A stretch of 64,000 nt of DNA from Actinomycetota bacterium (lineage in GTDB: Bacteria > Actinomycetota > Actinomycetes > S36-B12), in contig JADKGE010000011.1 in NCBI GenBank assembly GCA_016717115.1, forward strand, positions 69,907-133,906. The letters run 5' to 3'. The translations under genes were made by a program, and so were the position numbers. This document shows, piece by piece, positions 9,485-18,735 of this stretch; within the stretch, counting starts at the first letter, position 1, and each line of letters opens with the position of its first letter. The notes under the pieces are model-generated. The model was not told the DNA's origin. It worked only from the letters and a program-made list of their open reading frames with translations, and searched no databases.

Positions 9485-10495
9485 TCAGTCCGCAGCAGTC
9501 TCGTGTCGGCCGGGTGCCTGGTCGGGAACCTGCGCCATGTCGGACCGGATGTCGATCCGCCAGCCCGTCAGGCGGGCGGCCAAGCGGGCGTTCTGCCCCT
9601 CTCGGCCGATGGCCAGGGACAACTGGTAGTCCGGGACGATGACCCGGGCGGCTCGGGCCACCGGGTCGACGATCATCACGCCGGTCACCCGCGCGGGCGA
9701 GAGCGCGTGCGCGATCATCTCCGCGGGGTCCTCACTGCTGTCGACGATGTCGATCTTCTCCCCGTTCAGCTCGGACATGACCTGGCGCACGCGCTGTCCC
9801 ATCGGGCCGATGCAGGCCCCCTTCGCATTCACGCCGGGCACGGTCGACTTCACCGCGATCTTGGTGCGATGGCCCGCCTCGCGTGCGATGGCCGTGATCT
9901 GAACCGTGCCGTCGGCGATCTCCGGCACCTCGAGGGCGAAGAGCGCCTTCACGAGGTTGGGATGGGTTCGCGACACCGTGACCTGGGGGCCCTTGAAGCC
10001 CTTCCGGACATTGGTGACGAGGCACTTGATCCTCGTGCCGTGCGGGTAGGACTCCCCCGGCGCCTGCTCCTCCGGCGGCAGGTTGGCCTCCACCTTGCCG
10101 AGGTCCACGCGAACCATGCGCGGGTTGCTCGACTGCTGGACGACGCCCGAGACGAGGTCGCCCTCGCGCCCGGTGAACTCGCTCAACGTGACGTCGCCCT
10201 CCGCCTCGCGCAGGCGGGCCAGCAGCACCTGCCGAGCCGTGGTCGCGGCGATGCGGCCGAAACCGTCAGGGGTGTCGTCGAACTCGCGGACGATCGTCCC
10301 CTCCTCGTCGGTCTCCGCCGCCCACACGGTGACGTGGCCGGACTTCCGGTCCAGCGTCACGCGCGCCTTGGTCGCGGCACCCTCAGTGCGGTGATAGGCC
10401 ACGAGCAGCGCCTGCTCGATCGTCTCGACGACGAGTTCGAGCGACAGGTCCTTCTCCCGTACGAGCGCCTTGAGGGCGCTGACGTCGATGTCCAT
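9485..10495 (-). CDS. nusA: Transcription termination/antitermination protein NusA
   Basis: NusA binds RNA polymerase and nascent RNA and modulates pausing, termination and antitermination. The 336-residue product has the N-terminal polymerase-binding domain (LKALVREKDLSLELVVETIE), an S1 domain (around residues 130-200), and two KH domains with GPMGQRVRQV and GREGQNARLAARLTGW. It lacks the acidic C-terminal repeats of enterobacterial NusA, as is normal for actinobacteria. It sits between rimP and ylxR. Confidence 0.96.
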   Translation of the reverse strand: MDIDVSALKALVREKDLSLELVVETIEQALLVAYHRTEGAATKARVTLDRKSGHVTVWAAETDEEGTIVREFDDTPDGFGRIAATTARQVLLARLREAEGDVTLSEFTGREGDLVSGVVQQSSNPRMVRVDLGKVEANLPPEEQAPGESYPHGTRIKCLVTNVRKGFKGPQVTVSRTHPNLVKALFALEVPEIADGTVQITAIAREAGHRTKIAVKSTVPGVNAKGACIGPMGQRVRQVMSELNGEKIDIVDSSEDPAEMIAHALSPARVTGVMIVDPVARAARVIVPDYQLSLAIGREGQNARLAARLTGWRIDIRSDMAQVPDQAPGRHETAAD

Positions 10496-10500
10496 CTCGA

Positions 10501-11022
10501 CTACTCCTCGTCCTCGGGCGCATCCGCGTCTTCGGTTGCATCCGCGTCTACGGGTGCATCGGCGCGGTTGAACTCCACCTGGACGAGCGCCTGCTCGACG
10601 TCGGCGATCGTCACGGTCACATCACCGGAGTCGGTGCTCACGATGGCCAGCGTGTCCGTGGGCACGTCGATCACGCGTCCCGCCACGATGCGACCATCGG
10701 CCATCGTCGCCTGGACCAGACGGCCTCGGGCCCGCCGCCAATGGCGCGGTTCGGTCAGCGGACGGTCGACGCCGGGAGACGTCACCTCGAGCACGAAGGG
10801 CCCGGGCAGCTGGTCCGACAGCGGAGGTGCGTCCAGCAGTTCGGAGACGCGCTGGCTGACGCTGGCCACGAGGTCGAGGTCCACTCCCCCATCACGGTCG
10901 ACGACGACGCGTACGACGTGCCGACGGCCGGCCTTGACCACCTCGACGTCCTCGAGGTCGACGCCCATGTCGGCGAGCGGTCCGCGAAGGCCGGTCCGCA
11001 CGAGTTCGGCGGATGGTGACAT
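10501..11022 (-). CDS. rimP: Ribosome maturation factor RimP
   Basis: RimP is needed for 30S assembly. The 173-residue product has the N-terminal domain with VVVDRDGGVDLD and the VTSPGVDRPLTEPRHWRRARG signature in its two parts (SPGVDRPL, then RHWRRA), plus an Sm-like C-terminal domain. It ends in an acidic tail with a threefold DADA-type pattern. The start is ATG 11022, with GGGAGG upstream; the longer open frame upstream is not family sequence. It is five bases from nusA. Confidence 0.93.
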   Translation of the reverse strand: MSPSAELVRTGLRGPLADMGVDLEDVEVVKAGRRHVVRVVVDRDGGVDLDLVASVSQRVSELLDAPPLSDQLPGPFVLEVTSPGVDRPLTEPRHWRRARGRLVQATMADGRIVAGRVIDVPTDTLAIVSTDSGDVTVTIADVEQALVQVEFNRADAPVDADATEDADAPEDEE

Positions 11023-11102
11023 CAAGCCTCCCGGGATCCTGTTGTGGTCGATCAGTTGTGGTCGTCTCGGGAACTGTACCGAGTGCGTGCCATTCTTGGC
11101 AC

Positions 11103-11639
11103 ATGACCGACCCTGGCGTCCCGGCATCGGTACGGGACACCCCGCGGATCGTCACTCGGCGCCAGGGCCTGATCGGCGCGGCCTTGCTCGGCACGGCCGC
11201 CGTGATCGGCGCCTGCTCGTCGTCGCCAACGCCGGACTCGCCCACCGGCGCCGCGCCCTCCCCGAGCCCCGCCGACGTCGTGGTGGCCGACGAGCGGGCG
11301 TTGATCGCCCTCTACGACGAGACGATCGCCACCCTGCCCAGCCTGCGCACCGCCCTGCAGCCCCTGCGCGACCAGCACGTCGAGCACATCGCCGCCCTGA
11401 CGGGTGCGGCCCCGGACCCCGGCCCGGCCGCCTCGTCTGCCGGCCCCTCGGCTGCCGGCTCCTCGACGGCCGACCCGAAGGCTGCCGTGCAGGCGCTCAT
11501 CGCTGCCGAGCGCGCCGCCATGCGACAGCGCATCGACGCCTGCGTCGTTGCGCCATCCCCCGAGGTCGCCCGGACCCTCGCCTTCATCGCGGCCTCCGAG
11601 GGATCCCACATTCCCGCACTGAAGGACGTGCCGGTATGA
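11103..11639 (+). CDS. Tat-type lipoprotein with ferritin-like helices
   Basis: The 178-residue product begins with a twin-arginine motif (TRRQG near residue 19), a hydrophobic stretch and a lipobox ending IGAC, so it is predicted to be exported folded and lipid-anchored. The rest is helical, with DEXXH-like spacing (ALYDET; DQHVEH; SEGSH), resembling the ferritin-like DUF4439 fold. A Ser/Ala/Pro linker interrupts it. Its stop overlaps the next start (ATGA). A redox or metal role is inference. Confidence 0.75.
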   Translation: MTDPGVPASVRDTPRIVTRRQGLIGAALLGTAAVIGACSSSPTPDSPTGAAPSPSPADVVVADERALIALYDETIATLPSLRTALQPLRDQHVEHIAALTGAAPDPGPAASSAGPSAAGSSTADPKAAVQALIAAERAAMRQRIDACVVAPSPEVARTLAFIAASEGSHIPALKDVPV

Positions 11640-12049
11640 CGCCCTCGGAGGCGCTCGCCGCGGTCGTGAGCGGGGAGGACGCCGCCATCTTCGGGTACTC
11701 CGTGGCCGGTGCCCACCTTGCCGACGGGGGCCGCCGCCGGGCGCTGACCGGCCTCGATGCCCACCGGGCCAATCGCGACCGCGCTGCTGCGGACCTCGTC
11801 GCAGCCTCCGCAACCCCGCCGCCGCCCGCGCCCGCCTACGAGCTCCCGGCCGACGTCGATTCGGCCGCCGCCGCCCGGGCGCTCATGGCGCTGGTCGACA
11901 ACCGCCTGGTCGGGCTGTACGCCGATGCCGCGGCGGCGACGACCGACGCCGATCGACGCTGGGCGGCACGCACCGGAGCGGAGTGCGCGATGCGCGCGGT
12001 CATCTGGGGCGCGCCGCCGCAGGCCTTCCCCACCGGCTCAGTGCAGTAG
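11636..12049 (+). CDS. DUF4439 ferritin-like domain protein
   Basis: A 137-residue, probably cytoplasmic helical protein. It starts SEALAAVVSGEDAAIFGYSVAGAHL and ends with a helix containing WAARTGAECAMRAVIWG; both are typical of actinobacterial DUF4439 proteins found near rimP/proS. The Glu and His positions expected of a ferritin-like di-metal site are only partly evident. It is translationally coupled to the lipoprotein gene, and its 3' end overlaps the opposing TSUP gene by 12 bases. Confidence 0.75.
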   Translation: MTPSEALAAVVSGEDAAIFGYSVAGAHLADGGRRRALTGLDAHRANRDRAAADLVAASATPPPPAPAYELPADVDSAAAARALMALVDNRLVGLYADAAAATTDADRRWAARTGAECAMRAVIWGAPPQAFPTGSVQ

Positions 12050-12823
12050 GTCCCACCCGAGCCGAAGGATGAGCAGGCCCACCACGGTCAGGAAGACGAT
12101 GCGGACGAACTCGCTGCCTCGGCGGATCGCCATGCGGGCACCGATCACGGCACCCACGACATTGCAGGCGCCCATCAGCAGTCCGAGCGCCCAGAGCACG
12201 GATCCGGTCAGGCCGAAGACGATCAGGGCGGCGAGGTTGGTGCCGAGGTTGACCACCTTGGCCGTCGACGAGGCATTGAGGAACGAGTAGCCCAACCCGG
12301 CGACGAGGACGATCAGGAGGAACGAGCCGGTGCCCGGCCCCAGCAGCCCGTCGTAGAACCCGATGGCGAGGCCGGCGACGGTGGCGACCGCGTAGTGCCG
12401 CCGGCGCCCCTGCCACCGCAGCGCCTGCGTCCGGCCCATCGCCGGGTTGACAAGAGTCCACAGCCAGACGCCCACGAGCATCGCCACGATCATCGGCCGG
12501 AACGCCTCCGACGGGATGCGGCTGGCCGTGGTGGCGCCCAGGGCGGCGCCAATGAACGCCGCCGTCGCCATGGGCAGCGCCGTGCGCACATCCGGCGGTG
12601 CCTTGCGGGCGTACGTGACGGTGGCGGCGGAGGTGCCCAGGATGCTGCTCAGCTTGTTCGTGGCAATCGCCTCCACCGGACTCGACGACGGCAGGGCGAC
12701 GAGCAGGGCGGGCAACTGCAGGAGGCCCCCACCACCGGAGACGGCGTCGACCCAGCCCGCGAGGCCGGCGGCCAGGCACAGGGCGAGGACGATCCCCGGG
12801 TCGGGGAAGCTCAGGGCGTCCAC
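12038..12823 (-). CDS. TSUP (TauE/SafE) family membrane transporter
   Basis: The 261-residue product has about eight membrane segments and the repeated TSUP motifs: GLAGWVDAVSGGGGLLQLPAL near residue 20 (its core VDAVSGGGG) and GFYDGLLGPGTGSFLL near residue 155. It also has NASSTAKVVNLGTN. Family members move sulfite, sulfonates or other organic anions across the inner membrane; the substrate is not determinable. The start is GTG 12823, with a weak RBS. Confidence 0.88.
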   Translation of the reverse strand: MDALSFPDPGIVLALCLAAGLAGWVDAVSGGGGLLQLPALLVALPSSSPVEAIATNKLSSILGTSAATVTYARKAPPDVRTALPMATAAFIGAALGATTASRIPSEAFRPMIVAMLVGVWLWTLVNPAMGRTQALRWQGRRRHYAVATVAGLAIGFYDGLLGPGTGSFLLIVLVAGLGYSFLNASSTAKVVNLGTNLAALIVFGLTGSVLWALGLLMGACNVVGAVIGARMAIRRGSEFVRIVFLTVVGLLILRLGWDLLH

Positions 12824-12828
12824 GCCGG

Positions 12829-13560
12829 CTAGGAGTCGACGGCGGATGCCTGCCAGGACTCGACGATCGTGAAGACGTCGAGGAGGCGATGGGCGGTGGC
12901 ATCGGGACGGGCCGAACCGTCGGGAACGTGCTCGGCGGGGATCTGGGAGTGAGGGATCCAGATGGTCCGCATGCCCACCTGCTGGGCGCCCATCACGTCG
13001 TCCCAGAGCCGATCGCCGACGAACACCGACTCCTCGGCCGTGACATCGAGTGCGGTGAGGATCGCGCGGAAGGCCTCGGCATGCGGCTTGGCCACCTCGA
13101 GCTCGCTGCTGTAGACCGCCGCATCGATGAGGACGTCCAGATCATCGCGCGCGAACACCTCCTGGTGGTGCACCCGCGGCCACATCGTGTTGCTCAGCAC
13201 CCCGACCCGGTAGCCGCGGTGCCTGAGCGCGGCGAGCACGTCCTTCGCGTCCGGGTCGGCGTAGGTGTGGGGCGCCCAGAAGTCCAGGTAGCTGCCCAAC
13301 GCCCGCAGGTGCCGGGCTCCGTTGATGTCGATGCCCTCGTCGAGGAAGAGGGCATCGAGGGCACCGGTGGAGATCGATCCGTGGGACTCGCGCTGCACAC
13401 GCCACCGCTGCTGGTCGCCCTCGCAGAGGCGATGGGCGAGCGCGGAGGCATGCTCCGGGTCGTAGACCTCGGAGTACGCGTACCACTGCGCGAAGAGGTC
13501 GACGTCGTGCCAGGGGGTGAGCGTGCCGCCCCAGTCGAAGATGACCCCCCGGATCGTCAT
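12829..13560 (-). CDS. HAD family hydrolase
   Basis: A 243-residue phosphatase-like protein with the four HAD motifs in order: FDWGGTLTP at residue 8 (the second Asp is replaced by Gly, as in some HAD subgroups), VLSNTMWP near residue 122, a Lys in ELEVAKPHAEAF, and FVGDRLWDDVMGA near residue 180. The first motif reads DWGGT rather than DxDGT, so the usual acid/base Asp is missing and phosphatase activity is uncertain. It follows proS with a one-base gap. Confidence 0.85.
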   Translation of the reverse strand: MTIRGVIFDWGGTLTPWHDVDLFAQWYAYSEVYDPEHASALAHRLCEGDQQRWRVQRESHGSISTGALDALFLDEGIDINGARHLRALGSYLDFWAPHTYADPDAKDVLAALRHRGYRVGVLSNTMWPRVHHQEVFARDDLDVLIDAAVYSSELEVAKPHAEAFRAILTALDVTAEESVFVGDRLWDDVMGAQQVGMRTIWIPHSQIPAEHVPDGSARPDATAHRLLDVFTIVESWQASAVDS

Positions 13561-13561
13561 G

Positions 13562-15337
13562 TCAGCCGGAACCCAGCACGAGGTCGGCGATCTCGGCCGC
13601 GCCGCCGTCGATCGCGATGTCGGTGCGCTCGCCCGTGCGCCGGTCCTTCAGCTCGATGAAGCCGTCGACGAGGCGCTTGCCGATGACGACGATCGTCGGC
13701 ACCCCGATGAGCTCGGAGTCGTTGAACTTCACCCCGGGCGACACGCCCCGTCGGTCGTCGAAGAGCACGCGCACGCCGAGGCGTTCGAGCTCCGCGGCCA
13801 TCTGCTCGGCAGCCTCGAAGGGCTCGTCGGACTTGCCGGTCGCGATGAGGTGGACGTCGGCGGGCGCGATCTCGCGGGGCCAGATGAGCCCCTTGTCGTC
13901 ATGCGACTGCTCCGCGACCGCCGCGACGGCCCGAGACACGCCGATGCCGTACGAGCCCATCGTGACCGTGACCAGTTCGCCGTTCTCGTCGAGCACCTTC
14001 AGGCCCAGGGCCTCGGCGTACTTGCGGCCCAGCTGGAAGATGTGCCCGATCTCGATGCCGCGCGCCAGTTCGAGCGCCGCTCCGCACGACGGGCACTGGT
14101 CGCCGTCACGCACGTCGGCCACGTCGATGGTGCCGTCGGGCGTGAAGTCCCGACCCGCGACGAGGTCGTAGACGTGCTGTCCCTTCGTGTTCGCGCCGGT
14201 GATCCACCGGGTGCCGTCGACCACGCGTGGGTCGACCAGGTAGCGCACGCCCGATGCGCTCGATTCGCCGAGCGCCTGCGGCCCGATGTAGCCCTTGACC
14301 AGGGCCGGGTTCGCCGCGAAGTCGGCCTCTTCGAACGGCCCGACCACGCTCGGCACCAGCACGGCCTCCAGCCTCTTCATATCGACCTCGCGGTCGCCGG
14401 GCAGGCCGATGGCCAGCGGGCTCCTCGTGCCGTCCGGAGCGGTGAGCATGAACACGACGTTCTTCAGGGTGTCCGCGCCCGTCCACGGCCGGTCGGCTCG
14501 GGCCAGATCGGCCCGATCGTTGGACACGGCGACGAGCGTCTCGATGGTCGGCGTGTCGGGCGTCTGCTCGGCGTGAGCAGCGGGCACGCCGTCGACGTCG
14601 AGCGGCGTCGGGGCGGGGGTGACGACCGCCTCGACGTTGGCCGCGTAGCCGCACGTGGCGCACCGTACGAACGAGTCCTCGCCCACGTCGGTCGGGGCCA
14701 GGAACTCCTCGCTGGCCGAGCCGCCCATCGCCCCGGACATCGCCGAGACGATGACGAACTCGAGGCCGAGCCGGTCGAAGGTGGCGATGTAGGCGTCGCG
14801 ATGCCGCTGGTAGGAGACCTCGAGCCCAGCGTCGTCCACGTCGAACGAGTAGGAATCCTTCATGACGAACTCACGGCCGCGGAGGATGCCCGCGCGGGGG
14901 CGTGCCTCGTCGCGGTACTTGGTCTGGATCTGGTAGATCACCAGGGGGAGGTCCTTGTACGACGAGTACTCGCCCTTGACCAGGAGGGTGAACATCTCCT
15001 CGTGCGTCGGGCCGAGCAGGTAGTCCGATCCCCTGCGGTCCTGGAGCCGGAACAGGGTGTCGCCGTACTCCGTCCAGCGGTTCGTCAGCTCGTACGGCTC
15101 CCGAGGCAGCAACGCGGGGAAGTGGACCTCCTGGAATCCGGCACGGTCCATCTCCTCGCGGACGGCGTTCTCCACGTTGCGGTACACGAGGAAGCCCAAC
15201 GGCAGCCAGGTGAACACTCCCGGCGCGACGCGGCGCACGTAGCCGGCGCGCACCAGCAGCCGGTGGCTGGGCACCTCCGCGTCGGCGGGATCGTCGCGAA
15301 GGGTGCGCAGGAACAGGGTCGACATCCGAAGAATCAC
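13562..15337 (-). CDS. proS: Prolyl-tRNA synthetase (bacterial type)
   Basis: Class II synthetase that charges tRNA-Pro. The 591-residue product opens MSTLFLRTLRDDPADAEVPSH after four residues. It has motif 2 (YRDEARPRAGILRGREFVMKD in its core RGREFVMKD), the YBAK-like editing insertion (residues about 230-395), motif 3 (GIGVSRAVAA) and the C-terminal anticodon-binding domain (VLFDDRRGVSPGVKF). The start is GTG 15337; the ATG at 15325 is an alternative. Confidence 0.97.
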   Translation of the reverse strand: MILRMSTLFLRTLRDDPADAEVPSHRLLVRAGYVRRVAPGVFTWLPLGFLVYRNVENAVREEMDRAGFQEVHFPALLPREPYELTNRWTEYGDTLFRLQDRRGSDYLLGPTHEEMFTLLVKGEYSSYKDLPLVIYQIQTKYRDEARPRAGILRGREFVMKDSYSFDVDDAGLEVSYQRHRDAYIATFDRLGLEFVIVSAMSGAMGGSASEEFLAPTDVGEDSFVRCATCGYAANVEAVVTPAPTPLDVDGVPAAHAEQTPDTPTIETLVAVSNDRADLARADRPWTGADTLKNVVFMLTAPDGTRSPLAIGLPGDREVDMKRLEAVLVPSVVGPFEEADFAANPALVKGYIGPQALGESSASGVRYLVDPRVVDGTRWITGANTKGQHVYDLVAGRDFTPDGTIDVADVRDGDQCPSCGAALELARGIEIGHIFQLGRKYAEALGLKVLDENGELVTVTMGSYGIGVSRAVAAVAEQSHDDKGLIWPREIAPADVHLIATGKSDEPFEAAEQMAAELERLGVRVLFDDRRGVSPGVKFNDSELIGVPTIVVIGKRLVDGFIELKDRRTGERTDIAIDGGAAEIADLVLGSG

Positions 15338-15359
15338 GGCCCCACCCTAGCCACCGTCG

Positions 15360-16211
15360 TCAGAACAGGACGGTGGCGAATGCACCCTGCTCGCGGAACC
15401 CCACGGCGCGGTAGGCCTTCCGGGCCGCGGTGTTGTAGTCGTTGACGTAGAGCGAGACCACCGGTGCGATGCGTGCGCGGGTCAGGACGGCGACCGCCGC
15501 CATCCCGGACTCGGACAGCCCCCTCCCGCGATAGCGGGGGTCGACCCAGACCCCCTGCACCTGGCAGACGTCCTGGGAGACCGCACCGACCTCCGCCTTG
15601 AACACCACGACGTCGTCCTCGATGCGCACGAAGCTGCGCCCGTCGCTCACGATCTCGGAGATGCGCGCCCGATAGGCGCCGCTGGCACCGCCGGTGACCG
15701 GCGAGACGCCGACCTCCGCCGTGAACATGGCCACGCATGCCGGCACCACCAGGTCGAGGTCGGCGAGCGACGCGAGCCGCACCTGCGGGTCGATCGGCAC
15801 CCTGGGCTCGGCGTCGAGCACCATGACCGGCTGATGGGCGCGGACGTCGCGGGCGCGGCCCCAGGCCGGCTCGAGGAGGCGCCACAGGTCCAGCACCTCC
15901 TCGGCCGGACCGACGAAGGACGAACACCGTCGACCCTGCGGCCGAAGGCGGTCGGCGAAGGCTGCCCGCGACGCCGGCGTCGTTGCCACCGGCACGAGGT
16001 TGGCGCCGCAGTACACGAGGGACTGCAGCCCGGCGTTGTCGAAGTAGCCCAGCATGTCGCCGCCGAGTCGCCACGGGTCCAGACCGGCCGTGCGCACGCG
16101 TGAGGAGACGAAGCAGTTGGCGACCGGGTCGGCGTCGAGGAGCGCGGTGACGGCCGCCAGGTCAGCCGCCAGAACCGGGCGCACGGACCCCACGACCTCG
16201 GAAATCGTCAT
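15360..16211 (-). CDS. GNAT family N-acetyltransferase (DUF4081 type)
   Basis: A 283-residue protein with an N-terminal DUF4081-like domain (DADPVANCFVSSRV; GGDMLGYFDNAGL) and a C-terminal GNAT domain. The acetyl-CoA-binding loop reads QGVWVDPRYRGRGLSESGM, followed by LYVNDYNTAARKAYRAVGF. This architecture is typical of the actinobacterial gene that sits between ispG and proS. The acceptor is unknown. Confidence 0.9.
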   Translation of the reverse strand: MTISEVVGSVRPVLAADLAAVTALLDADPVANCFVSSRVRTAGLDPWRLGGDMLGYFDNAGLQSLVYCGANLVPVATTPASRAAFADRLRPQGRRCSSFVGPAEEVLDLWRLLEPAWGRARDVRAHQPVMVLDAEPRVPIDPQVRLASLADLDLVVPACVAMFTAEVGVSPVTGGASGAYRARISEIVSDGRSFVRIEDDVVVFKAEVGAVSQDVCQVQGVWVDPRYRGRGLSESGMAAVAVLTRARIAPVVSLYVNDYNTAARKAYRAVGFREQGAFATVLF

Positions 16212-16230
16212 GCGTCGGCTCTGTGCCCGC

Positions 16231-17388
16231 TCAGGACGCGGTGACCACGGGCGAACCGGACTCGTCGCCCATGGCCTCCGCCAGCTTCAGGGCCTCCTCG
16301 ATCAGGGTCTCGACGATCTGCGCCTCAGGAACGGTCTTGATGACCTCGCCCCTCACGAAGATCTGTCCCTTCCCGTTGCCCGACGCAACCCCCAGATCGG
16401 CTTCGCGCGCCTCCCCCGGGCCGTTGACGACGCAGCCCATCACGGCGACGCGAAGCGGCACCTCGAGGCCCTCGAGCCCGGCCGTGACCTGCTCGGCCAG
16501 GGTGTAGACGTCCACCTGGGCTCGGCCACAGGACGGGCACGACACGATCTCCAGGCCACGGGCACGCAGGTTCAAGGACTCGAGAATCTGGAGCCCGACC
16601 TTGACCTCCTCGACGGGGGGCGCGGACAGTGAGACGCGGATGGTGTCGCCGATTCCCCGACTGAGCAGCCCGCCGAACGCGACTGCCGACTTGATCGTGC
16701 CCTGGAACGTCGGCCCGGCCTCGGTGACGCCGAGGTGAAGCGGGTAGTCGCATCGCTCCGACAGGAGCATGTACGCCTGCATCATGACAACGGGGTCGTG
16801 GTGCTTGACGGAGATCTTGATGTCGCGGAAGTCGTGCTCCTCGAAGAGCGAGGCCTCCCACAGCGCGGACTCGACCAGCGCCTCGGGCGTCGCCTTGCCG
16901 TACTTCTCGATGAGGCGCTTGTCGAGCGAGCCGGCGTTGACGCCGATGCGGATCGGCGTGCCCATGTCCTTGGCCGCGCGGGCGATCTCGCCGACCTTGT
17001 CGTCGAACTGCTTGATGTTGCCGGGGTTGACGCGCACGCCCGCGCAGCCGGCCTCGATCGCGGCGAAGACGTACTTCGGCTGGAAGTGGATGTCGGCGAT
17101 GACGGGGATGCCGCTCTTCCGCGCGATCTCCGGCAGGGCGTCGGCGTCATCCTGGCTCGGTACCGCCACTCGCACCACCTGGCACCCAGCGGCCGTCAGC
17201 TCAGCGATCTGCTGGAGGGTGCTGTTGACGTCGGACGTGAGCGTCGTGCACATCGACTGCACGCTCACCGGGGCATCGCCGCCCACGGCCACCGGGTGGG
17301 TGGGGTGCTTCAGCAGCAGCTGGCGGGTGGTCCGGCGCGCTGCGACGACGGGCGGTGGCGCGGAGGGAATGCCGAGGTTGACGGTCAC
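16231..17388 (-). CDS. ispG: 4-hydroxy-3-methylbut-2-en-1-yl diphosphate synthase (flavodoxin)
   Basis: IspG reduces MEcPP to HMBPP in the MEP isoprenoid pathway and uses a [4Fe-4S] cluster. The 385-residue product has the TIM-barrel part (PVSVQSMCTT; ADIHFQPKY; RVNPGNIK) and the C-terminal cluster domain with Cys in SCPSCGR and MGCVVNGPGEA. The start is GTG 17388. It lies with rseP and dxr, another MEP pathway gene. Confidence 0.97.
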   Translation of the reverse strand: MTVNLGIPSAPPPVVAARRTTRQLLLKHPTHPVAVGGDAPVSVQSMCTTLTSDVNSTLQQIAELTAAGCQVVRVAVPSQDDADALPEIARKSGIPVIADIHFQPKYVFAAIEAGCAGVRVNPGNIKQFDDKVGEIARAAKDMGTPIRIGVNAGSLDKRLIEKYGKATPEALVESALWEASLFEEHDFRDIKISVKHHDPVVMMQAYMLLSERCDYPLHLGVTEAGPTFQGTIKSAVAFGGLLSRGIGDTIRVSLSAPPVEEVKVGLQILESLNLRARGLEIVSCPSCGRAQVDVYTLAEQVTAGLEGLEVPLRVAVMGCVVNGPGEAREADLGVASGNGKGQIFVRGEVIKTVPEAQIVETLIEEALKLAEAMGDESGSPVVTAS

Positions 17389-17421
17389 CCGCCCATTATG
17401 ACGGCTGGATGCGCGGTCGGC

Positions 17422-18735
17422 TCAGCCCAGCGAGATCGGCTTGACCAGGTCCGCCCAGATGACGATGACGCCCATGAGGAGCAACGCCCCGGCCACGACG
17501 TAGGCGACCGGCAGCAGCCTGGCCATGTCGACCGGCCCCGGATCGGGACGCCCCCGCCACCGGGCGACGCGTCGACGGGCCGCCTCGTAGAGGGCCCCGG
17601 CCACGTGACCGCCGTCCAAGGGCAGCACCGGCAGCAGATTGAACAGGAAGAGGAAGAGGTTCAGCGATGCCGCCAGGCCCAGGAACGTGGCCACCTTGGC
17701 GACCATGGGCTCGTCCATCGCGGCGATGTTGCCGCCGAGCCGGCTGACCCCGACGACGCTGACCGGGCTGTCGGGAGACCGCTCGCCGCCCCCGATGAGG
17801 GTCTCGGTGACCAGGGTGTACAGCTTGACGGGCAGCATGACCAGGGCCTGCACGGAGCGGACCGTGATATCCCACATGTACGCCGGGACCGAGGACCACT
17901 GCTGGGCGACCCAGGCGAACTCGGGCCCGATGCCGACGTATCCGGCCGTGATCGTCTCCGACGTGGCCACGCCCTGGTCGTCGACCACCGGGCGCTCCGC
18001 GGTGGCGACGGATACGGGCAGGTCGATGGACTGGCCCTGGCGCTCGACGGTGAACATGGCCTCGGCGCCCGCGTTCCCCCGGATCCAGGCGGTGGTGTCG
18101 TCCCAGCTGGTGGTGGGCTGGCCGTCGATGGCGACGAGGGTGTCGCCCGGCTCGATGCCCGCCAACGAGGCCGGCGACGGCTCCGTGCCGGTGGGGCACT
18201 GCCCTGAGGGAAGCGTCTGGCCCGTGGGCTGGCTGAGGGACGGTGTGCACGCGGCGACGTTGCTGACCTGCAACGTGGGCTGCGGCAGCCCGATGCCCAC
18301 CAGGACGATCGCGAACAGGAGGAACGCGAGGATGAGGTTCATCGTGGGGCCGCCGAGCATGATCACGATCCGCTTGCGGACCGGGAGCCGGTAGAAGGCG
18401 CGATCCTCCTCACCCGGCAGGATCTCCTGCACCGACTGCCGTCGTGCGTCGTTGACCATGACGGCGAAGCGGCCGGTGCTCATCGACCGTGAGGTGCCGT
18501 CGGGCGCGGGCGCGAGCATGCCGATCATCCGGATGTAGCCGCCCAGCGGAACCGCCTTCAGCCCGTATCGCGTCTCCCCCTTGACGCGGGACCAGACCGT
18601 AGGGCCGAAGCCGATCATGTACTCGGTGACCTTCACGCCGAACCTCTTTGCGGGCAGGAGATGCCCGACCTCGTGCAGCGCGATCGACAGCGCGATCAGG
18701 AGGGCGAACAGGACGATGCCCAGCAGTTCAAGCAC
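17422..18735 (-). CDS. rseP: RIP site-2 metalloprotease RseP
   Basis: Membrane zinc protease for intramembrane proteolysis, for example of anti-sigma factors. The 437-residue product has HEVGH near residue 21 in the first membrane segment, GFGPTVWS, a PDZ domain (around residues 170-280; AGIEPGDTLVAIDG) and the C-terminal NLLPVLPLDGGH box. The start chosen is GTG 18735, with GGAGG six bases upstream; it overlaps the dxr stop by eight bases. A longer frame to 18801 lacks a good RBS. Confidence 0.95.
   Translation of the reverse strand: MLELLGIVLFALLIALSIALHEVGHLLPAKRFGVKVTEYMIGFGPTVWSRVKGETRYGLKAVPLGGYIRMIGMLAPAPDGTSRSMSTGRFAVMVNDARRQSVQEILPGEEDRAFYRLPVRKRIVIMLGGPTMNLILAFLLFAIVLVGIGLPQPTLQVSNVAACTPSLSQPTGQTLPSGQCPTGTEPSPASLAGIEPGDTLVAIDGQPTTSWDDTTAWIRGNAGAEAMFTVERQGQSIDLPVSVATAERPVVDDQGVATSETITAGYVGIGPEFAWVAQQWSSVPAYMWDITVRSVQALVMLPVKLYTLVTETLIGGGERSPDSPVSVVGVSRLGGNIAAMDEPMVAKVATFLGLAASLNLFLFLFNLLPVLPLDGGHVAGALYEAARRRVARWRGRPDPGPVDMARLLPVAYVVAGALLLMGVIVIWADLVKPISLG

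Noticed and set aside
9224..12049. A 941-codon plus-strand open frame across nusA and rimP
   Set aside because: Only its last 137 codons (from 11636) are a believable protein; the rest is antisense to nusA, rimP and ylxR.
13517..15445. A 642-codon frame opposite proS
   Set aside because: proS is unmistakable on the other strand; the mirror frame has no domain and no RBS.
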